Assembly: GCA_024734495.1 (NCBI GenBank)
Contig: JALMQS010000085.1
Span: forward strand, 23,689,077 to 23,753,076
Reading direction: 5' to 3'
Origin: Forficula auricularia
Lineage: Eukaryota; Arthropoda; Insecta; Dermaptera; Forficulidae
DNA: 64,000 nt
Numbering within the stretch: the first letter of the stretch is position 1; every line of letters starts with the position of its first letter. The notes under the pieces were generated by a model. The model ran no database searches. It saw nothing but the letters and a program-made list of their open reading frames with translations, and was not told the DNA's origin. Position numbers and translations under genes: made by a program. This document shows, piece after piece, positions 45,617 through 56,083 of the stretch.

Positions 45617-46558
45617 TTAACGGCTAGGCGGATTATAAGTTTTTAACTGTCTGATATTATATGTCCCTAATACTTCTTGTCGTATGCCTCTAATACTACA
45701 GGCCTTGTTTCCTACTCCTCCTATAACCCTGCAAGGTCCTCTTCCAAACAAGAAGAATCCTAGGCCTCCTCTTCCCGGCCTCGGAACTTCTTGTTCTTTG
45801 TATGGAACTTTGTCCACGTACTTGTATTTGGACTTCATTTTGAATTTATTCAGACCTTGGTATTTTCGTTTCATCCTTCTGGCCCTCTCCACCACTAGGG
45901 TATCGAGAGTCAATTCAGGATTCGTATTTGATTCTTGAAACTTGGGTTGAGTCAATTTCGGTTTGGGTTGACCGTTGTTTAGTATGTAAGGGGTCATTCC
46001 CTTTCCCGCATGCAAATTGATATTAAACAGGTATACCACCAAATTGCTACCTTCATCACAGAAATTGTGTTGACCATAACTGAAGGGACGAAACAATCCA
46101 GATAACTCTTTCATTATTCTCTCCACCGGATTGAGTTGTGAGTTTCTTATAGACGTTAGCCTACTCAGTATTCTGAGATCAGCTAACGTTCTTTTCTCGA
46201 GAGCACTAGAGAATCGCTCCCCTCTGTCAGTCAACACTCTTTCTGGTTTCTGTTCAGATTGTTGTTCAGTTTTGGCGGCATCTACTGATTGTTTTGGTTG
46301 GTCAATAGACTCATCAGATAATTCTAATTTGTTATCTGTTTCCTTTTCTGTTTGTATTATAGGTGGTAGAAGTGTTTCATCCCTGGTAGAAAATTCTTTT
46401 TCAGCTATAATGAAAGTATTGACACTTTCAACAATGCTTTTTAGATTGTAATATGAACCAGAGATGGAGGTACTTTGGAGCAGGCCTGTCCTTGACATCA
46501 TTCTTTCGGTATCTGCTGGAACTGCGTTCTTTATGTCCTGCACCGATTTCTTTGATTG
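45617..46558 (-). pseudogene. retrotransposon pol remnant (integrase part)
   Basis: This frame continues that of gag after an in-frame TGA (46561-46559). About 100 residues of linker (QSKKSVQDIKNAVPADTERM onward) are followed abruptly by an integrase segment: RVLTDRGERFSSALE carries the second catalytic Asp and LNPVERIMKELSGLF the catalytic Glu. After it come GKGMTPYIL and a C-terminal region ending VLGTYNIRQLKTYNPPSR. Protease, reverse transcriptase, RNase H, the integrase zinc-binding domain and the first catalytic Asp are missing, so a large internal deletion joined the linker to mid-integrase. It is non-functional for reverse transcription. Retroelement integrase identity is clear from the order of motifs; the exact lineage is inference. 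Confidence 0.75.
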
Positions 46559-48136
46559 TCAGACGCCTTCGCCCCTTCTCTGTAGAATTTCGGTCGGTTC
46601 TGGTTGGCTGGCTGCATCCCTAAAGTTCCGATTGTTACGGTTGGACTGGGGTGCAGGCCGGCCTCCCCTCGTAAAATGATAGTTGTTAATGTTGCGCGTA
46701 TCGTCGTAGCGGATATTAAAGCGCACTCTCTCGATCGGGCGCAGTTGGTCCGCCTGTCTGAGTACCGGTATGACTGCTTCCTTCGTATTGGGGGTTGCCG
46801 AGAGGACCATTCCCTCCGCTGGAAAGTGCTCTTTTAAAGCTCGGACAATATTTTGCTCGGACTTGTCACCCGAGTCAAAATATGTCGACCACCTTAACCA
46901 GCGTTGAAAATGCCCCACTCGGGACTCCCCAAAACGAGCCTCTATTATGCTTTTGTATAACAGCCCAGTCATCCTTCCCTGTTTGTCGGGGCCCCAGAAC
47001 TCAGACAGGAACGCTACTCCTAGTTCTCGTACAGTCTTACAGGAGAATTTGTTGATTGTGAACCACTCTAAAGCTTCATCTTTTACAAACTCCCTGAACA
47101 TGTATACTTTTTCGCGTTGGTCGTTGCCTAGCCTATCGACGGCACTCACAAATTCATCCCAGATTTCTCTCGGATGAACTTTGAAGTCGTCTTCTCCTTT
47201 ATACCTCTCCGAGAAGGGTTTGGTGGGTACTTGGGTCTCTCTGGCTATCACCAGGTTTCCCTGCCCCACCTCAGATGTTCTACAGCCTTCTCGGATAGAG
47301 GCGTACCTAGTTTGTAGCTCCCCAATCTGTTTACTGTTATGGTTTATTTGGAGATCCAAAGTTTGGATCTTCTCATTTTGGTTATTTATAGAATTCTCCA
47401 GGTCCTTTCCTTGTTGCTTGACTGTGGCCATATTTTCATTCTGGACCGTCTCTATCCCAGTTATTCGGTTATTTAATTCGTCCACTTGGGTGTCAAATCT
47501 AACCACCAGTCTATCTTGTACGTCCACGATTTGGTTCCCGAGATCCTTAATGTCTCGTGACATGTTTTCTTGCTTTTGACATATTTGGTTCATCGTTATA
47601 TCTTGTTTTTGAAATTGTTCCTGAGTTTGTTGGTTTTGGTTTTGTATTACTTTAAATTGTTCCTTTGTTTGTTCGCTTGCTATTTCTTGTTTCTGAAATC
47701 TGTGATCTATTTCTTTAAATTGTTCCTGAGACTGTTGTTTTTGTTCTTGATTTTGTTGCAACATCATCGCGCGCATCATCTGAAATTGTTGCAACATCAC
47801 TGCATTTGAGTCTTGTGACGGAGTAGGGGTTATGCTTGGGACGGGATGCTGTGGGTTTGGTCCTAGTGTTGATGTTGGGTTAGGGTTGGGTAGTGGTTGG
47901 TCTGCACCCTGTTCAACTGGCGGAGTGATGTGCACTTGAGCTAATTGCTGTTGTAGTTGCTCATCATCCCCCAATTCGCCCATTGTATTGTCTAGCAGAG
48001 CATCAACCGAGAGTTCAGACTGTATAACGCTGTCTGCGTTTTCCTCAGTCGATGTCTCCCGCTGTTCCCTATACTCCCTATATTGACTTTCCCCCATTTC
48101 CCTCTCTCCACTCTCATCATCACCGTGTTGTGACAT
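46559..48136 (-). CDS. gag: retrotransposon Gag protein
   Basis: A 525-codon intact frame starting at ATG 48136, about 90 nt downstream of the 5' LTR, ending at TGA 46561-46559. Residues 1-60 are acidic, about 80-105 proline-rich (PLPNPNPTSTLGPNPQHPVP), and about 110-290 a glutamine-rich coiled coil with repeated QEQFK/QEQFQ units. About 310-430 resembles the capsid-like Ty3/Gypsy gag core (WDEFVSAVDRL, DEALEWF, FLSEFWG, FQRWLRW). The C-terminus is arginine/asparagine-rich (SNRNNRNFRD) and lacks a CCHC zinc knuckle, so RNA binding is presumably through the basic tail. It would form the particle shell. The frame carries on into the pol remnant after a single stop codon. Confidence 0.8.
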   Translation of the reverse strand: MSQHGDDESGEREMGESQYREYREQRETSTEENADSVIQSELSVDALLDNTMGELGDDEQLQQQLAQVHITPPVEQGADQPLPNPNPTSTLGPNPQHPVPSITPTPSQDSNAVMLQQFQMMRAMMLQQNQEQKQQSQEQFKEIDHRFQKQEIASEQTKEQFKVIQNQNQQTQEQFQKQDITMNQICQKQENMSRDIKDLGNQIVDVQDRLVVRFDTQVDELNNRITGIETVQNENMATVKQQGKDLENSINNQNEKIQTLDLQINHNSKQIGELQTRYASIREGCRTSEVGQGNLVIARETQVPTKPFSERYKGEDDFKVHPREIWDEFVSAVDRLGNDQREKVYMFREFVKDEALEWFTINKFSCKTVRELGVAFLSEFWGPDKQGRMTGLLYKSIIEARFGESRVGHFQRWLRWSTYFDSGDKSEQNIVRALKEHFPAEGMVLSATPNTKEAVIPVLRQADQLRPIERVRFNIRYDDTRNINNYHFTRGGRPAPQSNRNNRNFRDAASQPEPTEILQRRGEGV

Positions 48137-48201
48137 TTTGTTGTTATTTATGTCACTTTTTCCACCGAATCACCCCAGGCCCTCTCTCCCGATCAACAGC
48201 G

Positions 48202-48224
48202 AAATCCCTGGCACCTCCACCAGA
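48202..48224 (-). other. primer-binding-site candidate
   Basis: On the minus strand TGGTGGAGGTGCCAGGGATT starts right after TC following the LTR end GGTTACA. It begins with TGG, complementary to a tRNA 3' CCA. The donor tRNA was not identified. Confidence 0.55.
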
Positions 48225-51200
48225 TGTAACCTGCCCAAACTTAACCTTCGACTTACTGACACTCCAATAGCTCACGAAGTGTGCTATTGAAAGTCTCGAT
48301 CAGTCCGGCCAAGTTTGGTGGTTGTCTATCCGCCCTATTTAAGATGTTTAATATATCAGTAACCGTGGGGGTGTGCGCTTACACTATATGCGGATAGGGT
48401 TACTGATAAGGCTATCGAATAAATTCGATAGATATAGTAGAATTTCGCTTGTTGATCAAGATTAATAGACGATCCTGGAGTCCTCTGTGAATTATTATGG
48501 TAACGATGAGATAGGAGAGTTGGATATGGTTTTTGGGTCAGTAAAAAGAACACAATTTATTTAGGTTTTAGATAACTGATTTTAGCAGTATTCAAGATTT
48601 TAATGATGAATGTTTGATTCAGCACTGAATCAATTTGATATAAGCAACAATACAATAATTTTATAAAAACAACAAAATTCAATTATTCTTTTATAAACAG
48701 ATTGTTTATAAACTTATGATCTATTTGTAACAATACTCTTATAAAATCGTAATCTTACTTATAAACAGATCGTTTATAAGTTATAGCTATTTAGTAACAA
48801 TATTCAACAATATCAATTATAATTTCTATTTATAGAAATTTCAAATAAACGACGTATTTTATAACAATGTCAATTTAAAAACTATTTATAGAAAATCCTT
48901 TTATAAGGTGTATTTATCAAAATATCAGTTTATTGTTATTATTTATTAGATATTTCAAAGATATTTATTTGATTTAATTTTAGATAAATTTTACGATTTA
49001 TTTATAAATAATCCATTTATAAATTCTATTTATAGATAATCTATTTTTAGATTCTATTTATAGGTAATCTATTTTTAGATTCTATTTATAGAATAAAGTT
49101 ATTAATAATTGTTTAATTATAGAAAGTTTAAAATATTTTATTATAATCCAAATTTTATTGGTTGTTATATAATCCCACAAAATTGAAATCTAATTATAGT
49201 CACAATCTATTTTTATCATAAAATTCTATTTATAGATTTTTATTTCAATTGTTGTAATTTTGTTTTCATTGTTGAAAATTAAAATTCTATTGTTGTAAAT
49301 TCTATTATTAGAATTATCTAATTGTTGTAAAATTTATTTATAAATTTTAACTAAAAATAGATTTGTTAATGTGGAGGGATAATGTTCTCCTTTGAGATTA
49401 AAATTTAATTTGGAATTTTTAAAAGTTTCTATTTATAGATTTTATAAATAGTTTTCAGTTATTTTTAACTTAATATTATTAATAGCTTTCTATAAATAAA
49501 CTATTATACTATTTTTATATTTCAAAATTTAATTTTAAATTATATTGTTATAAACTCTCTATAAATATCTTTGATTTATTTTCAAATTATTTTTAAAAAT
49601 TAATTTTCTTTTTAATAATTGGTTTTCTATAAATAGCTTTGATAAACTTCGGAATTTTAACTTTGATTTTTAAATAATCTTTTCAATAATGTTTTATTTA
49701 AATTTTATTTTAAATTTAATTTATTAATAGTTTTATAAATAGAATATTCTGTTATTTATAGTTTAGTTACTATTATTCTGTTACTTTAAAATCGTTTCAA
49801 AATTTAATTCTATTTCTTACAAATCGGTATTGTTACAAGTTATATTGTTGATTAATTAATCAGTTAATTATTTATTATTTTATAATTCATGCAGGTACCT
49901 GACTTATTTTATATAGGCCTTGTTAATCATTTATTATTAGTTAATTATTTCGTTTATATTTAATTATTTTCAATTCTTTAATCTAAGCTCTTAATTCAAT
50001 ATTTCCTTTTTTTGAAATATTTTATGAAACGTTTCTTTTTAAAATCAAACAAATTAAATTTTCTATTTTCAAATTACAATTTAAATTACAAGTATTATTT
50101 ATTTATCTGCTTTTAACAATCCTTTTTATATTTCCTTTGACGTTTGATCATATGTTTAAATAACATTTCAATTATTTATTATTCTATTTATTTATCAATT
50201 TGATTTCAATTGTTTATCAATTTTATTTAGTATTTATTAAATAACTTGAGTTTTCAATTATATTCTCTACTTCAAATTAATAATATAAAAACAAAAACAA
50301 AACATTTCCTTAATCTTCAAATAGGCTTGATATATTAAATTCCTTTTAATTTTAATAATTTTCTCCTTATCTAACTTGCTTTGTTTACATTTTAAAACTC
50401 TTTATTTATTACTTTAATTTTTAATTTCTTTCTAATTTTATTATTTCTTTTTTTTTATATTTCTCCGAATCTCGTTCAAAACAAAACAAAGTGTGTTTGA
50501 AACAAATGGCGTCAGGCGTTTCCTAGAACGAACCGGCGTCTCTCGACCATTCAATTTGATTGTCCTCTGTTTCAGCCCCTTGGGATACTCTGTATTTTTT
50601 TATCCTTTCTCTCGGACCACGAACAACTAAAACCTCCTCCCTTTTATTTATTTTTCTTTTAATTTCTACTTTAACTACGTGGCAACAGAGCCCCGGCTTC
50701 TACAGGTGAAACAAACTTACAGACAAGTCAGGTGCCCGGTTCAAATCCGTCTATACTCCCTGACGACCATTGATCAACACGTTAATAATTTTTAAATTTT
50801 ATTCTTATCAATCACTTAATTAATTTACTAATAGCCTTCATTAAAGATTTCTAGGAAATGCCCTATTACTAATAACTTATGAAATTTTTAAATCATTTAC
50901 TATTCTATTATTACTTTTGTTAATTTTATACTTTAAATAATTGTTAATGATTATTTCAAACATATGATCCGTCCTCTTATTTTAATATTTTACTTCAAAC
51001 ATATTACTATTGACTGAAAATTCAATTAACTTTTAATCATTATCTTAATTAGATAATTCAATTATTTTTATTTTAATTTTATTAATTATTTTAAAATTAC
51101 AGTTAACATTATAGCAGAATTAATACAAGAGCTTAGGATTAAATAGCGTTGTCGCCATTAAGAGAACACTGAACAGCCGGGTAGTAATTCTTATCATATA

Positions 51201-51271
51201 AGAACTTTAGACTAACACCCACGCATATTAAATACTAAATAGTTAGTGTATTTTGTTATTTGATATAATGT
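48225..51271 (-). repeat. 5' LTR, truncated
   Basis: About 3.04 kb aligning with 41315-44322. Long parts are nearly identical, but about 48480-48700 and 49915-50290 differ from the left copy much more than the rest. Confidence 0.8.
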
Positions 51272-52190
51272 CAGGAACTGAAAAAATATATAGAAGAATA
51301 CCCTTCATTTCTAATCATCTGACATCTCCATTAGCTTATACCCTTAGATCATATGGAATCACTCCTGCTTTATACAACAGCACAATTTAGGCTCCCAATT
51401 AATTAACAATAAAATAGACAAAATTGATAAATTAGACAAATCAGAGTGTATAAATTGACTTGTCAAGATTGTGATGCTTTTTATATTGGGCAGACAGGTC
51501 GCGCTTTCAAAATACGTTACTCCGAGCATGTAAGAAGGCCCTTAATCATCTCAACAAATCCGATAACATTAATTTAGATTCGACCTCAGCCTTCAAGCAA
51601 TTCACTTACATGAATCTAACCATTCACCCTCTAATAATAACCCTATACCCATTCATTTTGAAAGAAAAGGCCTTAGAATTGGACCTCTTGGAATCCACCG
51701 AGATAAAAATAGCCCTCTCTAATAATTCAAATATTTTAAATAATCGCTTGGGAAGTGTATAAAATACAATTATTGATTATATGTTATAATAAATTAAATA
51801 AGCATTCCTTCCATTGTTTGCACATTGAATATACTAGGGTAATTGCACTCTCTCATATACCTTTCAAGTTGTACCTTCTCAGGTACTTGTCCATTCGTTA
51901 TTATAATAGCAGGTATAGATCCCTTTCAGCCAGCTCAAATCTCAATAGAAAATATTAATTCTTAGAACAACTTCTCCTCTTCCCCTACATTCCCCCCACC
52001 ACATACATTTAAAATTTTTTTTAAAAATTCTTACTTGTAAAACTATTTTCCAATATGTAATCAGTTTTCTTAGACTCCTGATGATGGGCTAACCCCCGAA
52101 ATCTATCGAATTCAAAACTCAATTTTGTTTTATTTCTTTTTTTGTGAAACCTACCTCGTATCTTACTCAAGTTTTATTATTACCTATGGT
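51272..52190 (+). pseudogene. Penelope-like element, GIY-YIG endonuclease and 3' end
   Basis: Read on the plus strand, RSYGITPALYN is followed by VYKLTCQDCDAFYIGQTGRA and FKIRYSEHVRR. Together these are the linker and GIY-YIG nuclease start of Penelope-like elements, with 'VY' and 'YIG' and the conserved Arg of GQTGR..K.R. After one or more frameshifts, LKEKALELDLLESTEIKIAL gives the carboxyl end with its Glu, stopping at TAA 51760-51762. Upstream reverse transcriptase is missing: the fragment begins exactly where the LTR similarity ends. The 3' region contains CTGATGA (52078-52084), a GGG/CCC stem and CGAAA (52097-52101), a hammerhead-like core as known for Penelope terminal repeats, followed by the GTGAAACCTACCTCGTATC block shared with 4851-4952. 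Confidence 0.8.
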
Positions 52191-52194
52191 ACTG

Positions 52195-53165
52195 ATTGCA
52201 AATAAACTAAAATTTCTGTTATTTTAATATTTTAATTTTTTCGTGAAAATCACAAATTTCTCAAGGCTGTTAAAATGTATTTTTTTCAATTCTCTAGGAC
52301 CTCCTGATCCCAAATATACTAAAATTTTTATAATTTGAATATTTTTAATTTTTTCGTGAAAATCACAAATTTCACAAGGTTAGTCCTAGTAATTGAAAAA
52401 ATATTTTTTATTTGAAATATCACCAAATTTTTTTTTGCTAGAGATATAAAAATAAATATTATATTCGAGCTATCTATATATTATATAATATACTATTAGA
52501 ATAAATTAAAATTTCTTTAAAAGTAAAACTTTATTTTCTTAAAAAAAATCCCATAATGAGAGGTAAGGAGACCCTTTGTATCACTTGACCATTTTTTGAG
52601 TAGTTCATAAATTTAATTTTTGCGAGAGGTATAAAAAATAATTATTATATTCAAGCTCTGTTTAATATATGTACTATTATAATAATATAAAATAAAGTAA
52701 AAATTTTAATGAATTTCATGAACATTTCCACTTTTCTTATTATTTTGATTAATAAGGAATAAAATCACCGCCGTTATACCATATATAAATAAAATTTTAT
52801 AGGTGATATTTTTCGTTGCCTTAATTTCCTCTCCCATAAATAAAATATAGTTAAAAAAAAGGCAAGCAAGCAAACTGAATCAGCGAAATGGAAATCAAAT
52901 TGAGGTTATCAAGATGGAAAAAGTAAGGATAAAATTTCTCCTGCTTTTTAAGATATTTCATTTTTTCCTTTTAATACTCTATATTTTTTATACTTTATTT
53001 AAACAAAAAAAATAAATCAAAAAAAAATCTAAAAATTCAATCAGCTTCACATCAAATGGAATATTGGTCTTGTCACTTATAAAAGTGAAAATTGCAAAAA
53101 GTAAAATAAATAAATAAATAAATAAAATAGGTAATTGGCATATGTAAATGTGTAAAGGAATTAAA
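52195..53165. repeat. AT-rich intron with short direct duplications
   Basis: TTTCGTGAAAATCACAAATT recurs at about 52240 and 52353, about 115 bases apart. An AAATA-type microsatellite lies at about 53103-53127. No gene. Confidence 0.5.
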
Positions 53166-53169
53166 ATAA

Positions 53170-53575
53170 AAAAAGATATAACCGACTTCAAAAAATTTAA
53201 ATTCAACAAATAAAATAATAGGAACTCAAAAATCAAATAAAATGCACTAAAAGGTATAAAATAATTATCTTATTTAGTTACAACTAAACGACGAAATATT
53301 AACATGAAAATACTTTTTGAAGTCGGTGCCAAACAAATTATATAAGCGAGCGTACCCCCCAAACGTACTAAGTAAGATCCGTCGAGTGCAATTCATATAA
53401 TGTAAATGTTTGGCACCGACTTCATAAAGTATTTTCATGTTAATATTTTCGTCGTTTAGTTGTAACTAAATAAGATAATTATTTTATGCCTTTTAGTGTA
53501 TTTTATTTGATTTTTAAGTTATTATTATTTTATTTGTTGCATTTAAGTTTTTTGAAGTCGATTTTTTTTATAATA
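53170..53575. mobile_element. foldback element with ~155-bp arms
   Basis: The arms about 53178-53330 and 53408-53565 are inverted copies: ACTTTTTGAAGTCGGTGCCA is mirrored by TTGGCACCGACTTC. The spacer is about 75 bp. Confidence 0.85.
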
Positions 53576-53579
53576 ATTA

Positions 53580-54008
53580 TTTTTTATTTTTCTCTTTTTA
53601 GTGATGTTATTAATAGTGACTTAATATAAAACCTTGCATGCATCTCGTAAGAGAGAAAGCGTCGGGCGAATGAATTAGAAAATGATAATAAAATTCAATT
53701 CATAAATATATAAATTCTCTCGAAGCGTTTGCGGGTTTTAAATGATTGTTTTAGGATTTTTTTTTATAAAAGATTTTATTTATTATAATTTCTATTATTT
53801 GTACATAAGAATTGGAGATTTTCGTTATTTTATCATTGATCATATTATCAGAACTTGACCAAATTAATATGGCACCACACCTAAGGTACCACTTTTCCAA
53901 TAAAAAAAGAAAAAAAATGAGTCGAATAGAGAACCTCCTCCTTTTGTGAAGTCGGTTAAAAATAAATAACTCGCTTGAAAATGCCGAATAAACCTCATAA
54001 TCAGTTAA
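53580..54008. other. AT-rich intron, no gene
   Basis: A further AAGTCGGTTAAAA near 53950 may be a fragment of the preceding family. Confidence 0.35.
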
Positions 54009-54373
54009 CCCTAGGATGCATAATATGGGTATTTTATACCCACGTTGTAATAAAATTCTGTTTTTTACTGAAAAGATGTGTAAGAAATGTAATCAAATGT
54101 CATTAATTCCTCTATTGGTTAGTTATGAATGAAATAGAAGTGTTAACGTGTAAATTTATTGTTATTTAAATATTTACATATTATTATTTTTACCATTATT
54201 TACATGACATGAGTATTTTGTACCCGAACTAATTTGTGACATTCAAATTCACCTTCTCTAGTTTAAAATTTGGTGCATTCATTTAATTTTGGTTGGTATA
54301 CTAATTATTAGTGATTTTCCACTTTCATTCTTGAATTTGTGTCCTTAACTACGTTAGTTAGTTGTTCTAATCT

Positions 54374-54466
54374 GTGTTTTGTGGTTGTCTTTTCAATCGT
54401 ATTGGGGGTCCAGGGGGCGTACCCCTGGCTAGTAAGAGGGTCGCCGAAGGCGAGCCTTGCAGCTAG
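54374..54466 (+). mobile_element. Helitron 3' end inserted in piggyBac
   Basis: A hairpin GTCGCCGAAGGCGAGCC and GCAGCTAG followed by T (54459-54467) match the 3' termini of the Helitrons at 10122 and 28010, in opposite orientation. The 5' boundary was not found; the start given is approximate. Confidence 0.7.
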
Positions 54467-54480
54467 TTAAACATAAAAGC

Positions 54481-54607
54481 ACGCTGTTATATGTGTCCAA
54501 CAGAAAAATACAGAAAATATGACAGACAATGTATTTCTTGTAATAAGCCAATATGTAAGGAACACACTGTATATAAATGTAATAATTGTCTTAACGTTGT
54601 AAAATAA
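54481..54607 (+). pseudogene. piggyBac transposase C-terminal cysteine-rich domain
   Basis: Frame CGC TGT TAT ATG encodes RCYMCPTEKYRKYDRQCISC then NKPICKEHTVYKCNNCLNVV and K before TAA. The spacing C-x2-C, C-x2-C, C-x3-H and C-x2-C is that of the zinc-binding RING-like domain at the carboxyl end of piggyBac transposases, which binds the element's ends. The catalytic DDD domain is gone. It sits just downstream of the Helitron insertion and close to the right TIR, as expected for this end of the gene. A relic, but with all domain cysteines kept. Confidence 0.85.
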
Positions 54608-54756
54608 TTAGTTTATGTTATGTTAATAACAAAATGTTAAAATGGTCAAATAAATATGGTTTATAAATAATATTTATTGTGTTTTCTCATAATGGGTATA
54701 TTTCACCCATGTCATGTAAATATGTATACCGTGACAGTCATGCATCCTAGGGTTAA

Positions 54757-55515
54757 AGTATTTAGGACTAGTTTGATTGCATGTAAAACTACTTAATTTG
54801 TTTGTTTGATATAATTTTTAAAAACCCGGTACAAGAGACTGCTTTCCATTAATTTAACATTTTGGAATTATTTATTTACTTTTTTAAAAAAGGCCCATCA
54901 TTCAAAAGTAAAATAGGGCCCTTGTCAATACAATATCATCTGATATTATGTCCCTAAGTTGGCTTGTCAAAGTATGTGTAGTGCGTAAAATAAATATATA
55001 ATTCAAATTTAAACAAAAAATTTACATAATATATGTATTTATTTTCCCCGAATTCGAAATTCGTTTTTAATTTTTAATTGAATTTTTATTTCCGGAATGG
55101 TCGAATTATTGTGGGATCCAAAATAAATAAAAAAAAATATTTTATTCTCATTAAGTGTAAGGAATGGGTAAATTGTAACTTAATTTATTTTAAAAGGCGA
55201 TTTTACTGGTCTCCAAAGTGGCTAGCCACATAAACGATTACATTTCCATTTGTGTGGATAGCTTGCTTGCTATAACAAAACAACGAAAATTCTAAATTCA
55301 ATCGGCTAATTGACCATAAGAAAAATAACACATCAAATATTTCTAATTAACAAAGACTGATGTTGAAAGTCAAACCTTCAAAACTTTATCTCAAACAAAT
55401 AAAATATGAAATATATATACTATTTAGAGCAAATTAAATTTTAAACGTTAGTTTTAATTTTTGTCTTTAAAACATTTTGAGCACGAAGGTTAATAATCTA
55501 ATCAATAATTTCGTA
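54757..55515. repeat. AT-rich intron with old dispersed repeat
   Basis: The part 55235-55400 (CTTGCTATAACAAAACAACG, CAATCGGCTAATTGACC) is a diverged copy of 23155-23320. No exon. Confidence 0.5.
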
Positions 55516-55519
55516 TGTT

Positions 55520-55875
55520 AATTCTACATATTTAGAAAATTATTTTATTATTTTAGAAAAAGAAAAATGAATTGAATCCGTGTCTCTCTCCTTTAGCCGA
55601 AGAGCGCCTTTACCAACTAGGCCACGGATGATCACGCCAGAAAAGCTCTTTAGATCATTAGACATTTTTTCTTTTCGCGGCTTTTTTCTATTTAAATTCT
55701 TTATTCTTTATTTAAATAGAAAAATGACATTCAATCTAAAGAGCTTTTTGGCGGGATCATCCAGTGGCCTCAGTTGGTAAAGGCGCTCTTCAGCTAAAGG
55801 AGAGAGACTCAGGTTCAAATGTGGATGCTCAATTTATTTTTCCTTTTCAAAAAATAACAATATAATTTTGTATAT
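55520..55875. repeat. palindrome with tRNA-like sequence in both arms
   Basis: The arms about 55520-55660 and 55718-55875 are inverted copies. Each carries a tRNA-Ser-like core: GTTGGTAAAGGCGCTCTTC, a GGCTAAA/AGCTAAA anticodon-type loop with stem partner GGAGAG, and a T-arm-like GGTTCAAAT (plus) or GGATTCAAT (minus). Neither copy forms a complete acceptor stem. Confidence 0.7.
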
Positions 55876-56083
55876 TTATATTTGTCATAGTGTATGTTTA
55901 TTTCCATCATAAGCAGAAAACACCCTTATTTATCTCATTATCAAATGATATATGCACCTAAACAGTTTGACAGGGTTCTAGATAGTAACTCTTTAAAATT
56001 TGATCTAGATCGGAACAAAGGGTCTAGAATTTTATTTATATTTTTATGAACACTTTGGGGTTGTTAATTGTACTTTACCCATA

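Larger units (their letters stand above)
41310..51271 (-). mobile_element. Ty3/Gypsy-like LTR retrotransposon, 5' LTR truncated, pol deleted
   Basis: Order on the minus strand: truncated 5' LTR (51271-about 48225), a primer-binding-site-like TGGTGGAGGTGCCAGGGATT starting about three bases after the LTR end, gag (48136-46559), pol remnant to 45617, a ~730-bp low-complexity non-coding part, a polypurine tract GGGGGGGATA at about 44893-44884, and the 3' LTR beginning TGTTGCATGC at 44883. The right LTR lacks the first ~560 bp present in the left one; the sequence there is a Penelope fragment, so no target duplication is visible. Without reverse transcriptase it cannot move by itself. Confidence 0.85.
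54009..54752. mobile_element. piggyBac-type element, internally deleted
   Basis: Ends CCCTAGGATGCATAAT and GTCATGCATCCTAGGG with TTAA on both sides (54005-54008, 54753-54756). CCCTAG ends plus TTAA are diagnostic of piggyBac. It contains the C-terminal part of a transposase gene and a Helitron 3' end. Confidence 0.92.

Noticed and set aside
45684..48270. Plus-strand ORFs across the gag/pol region
   Set aside because: They are antisense shadows of the retrotransposon frames.
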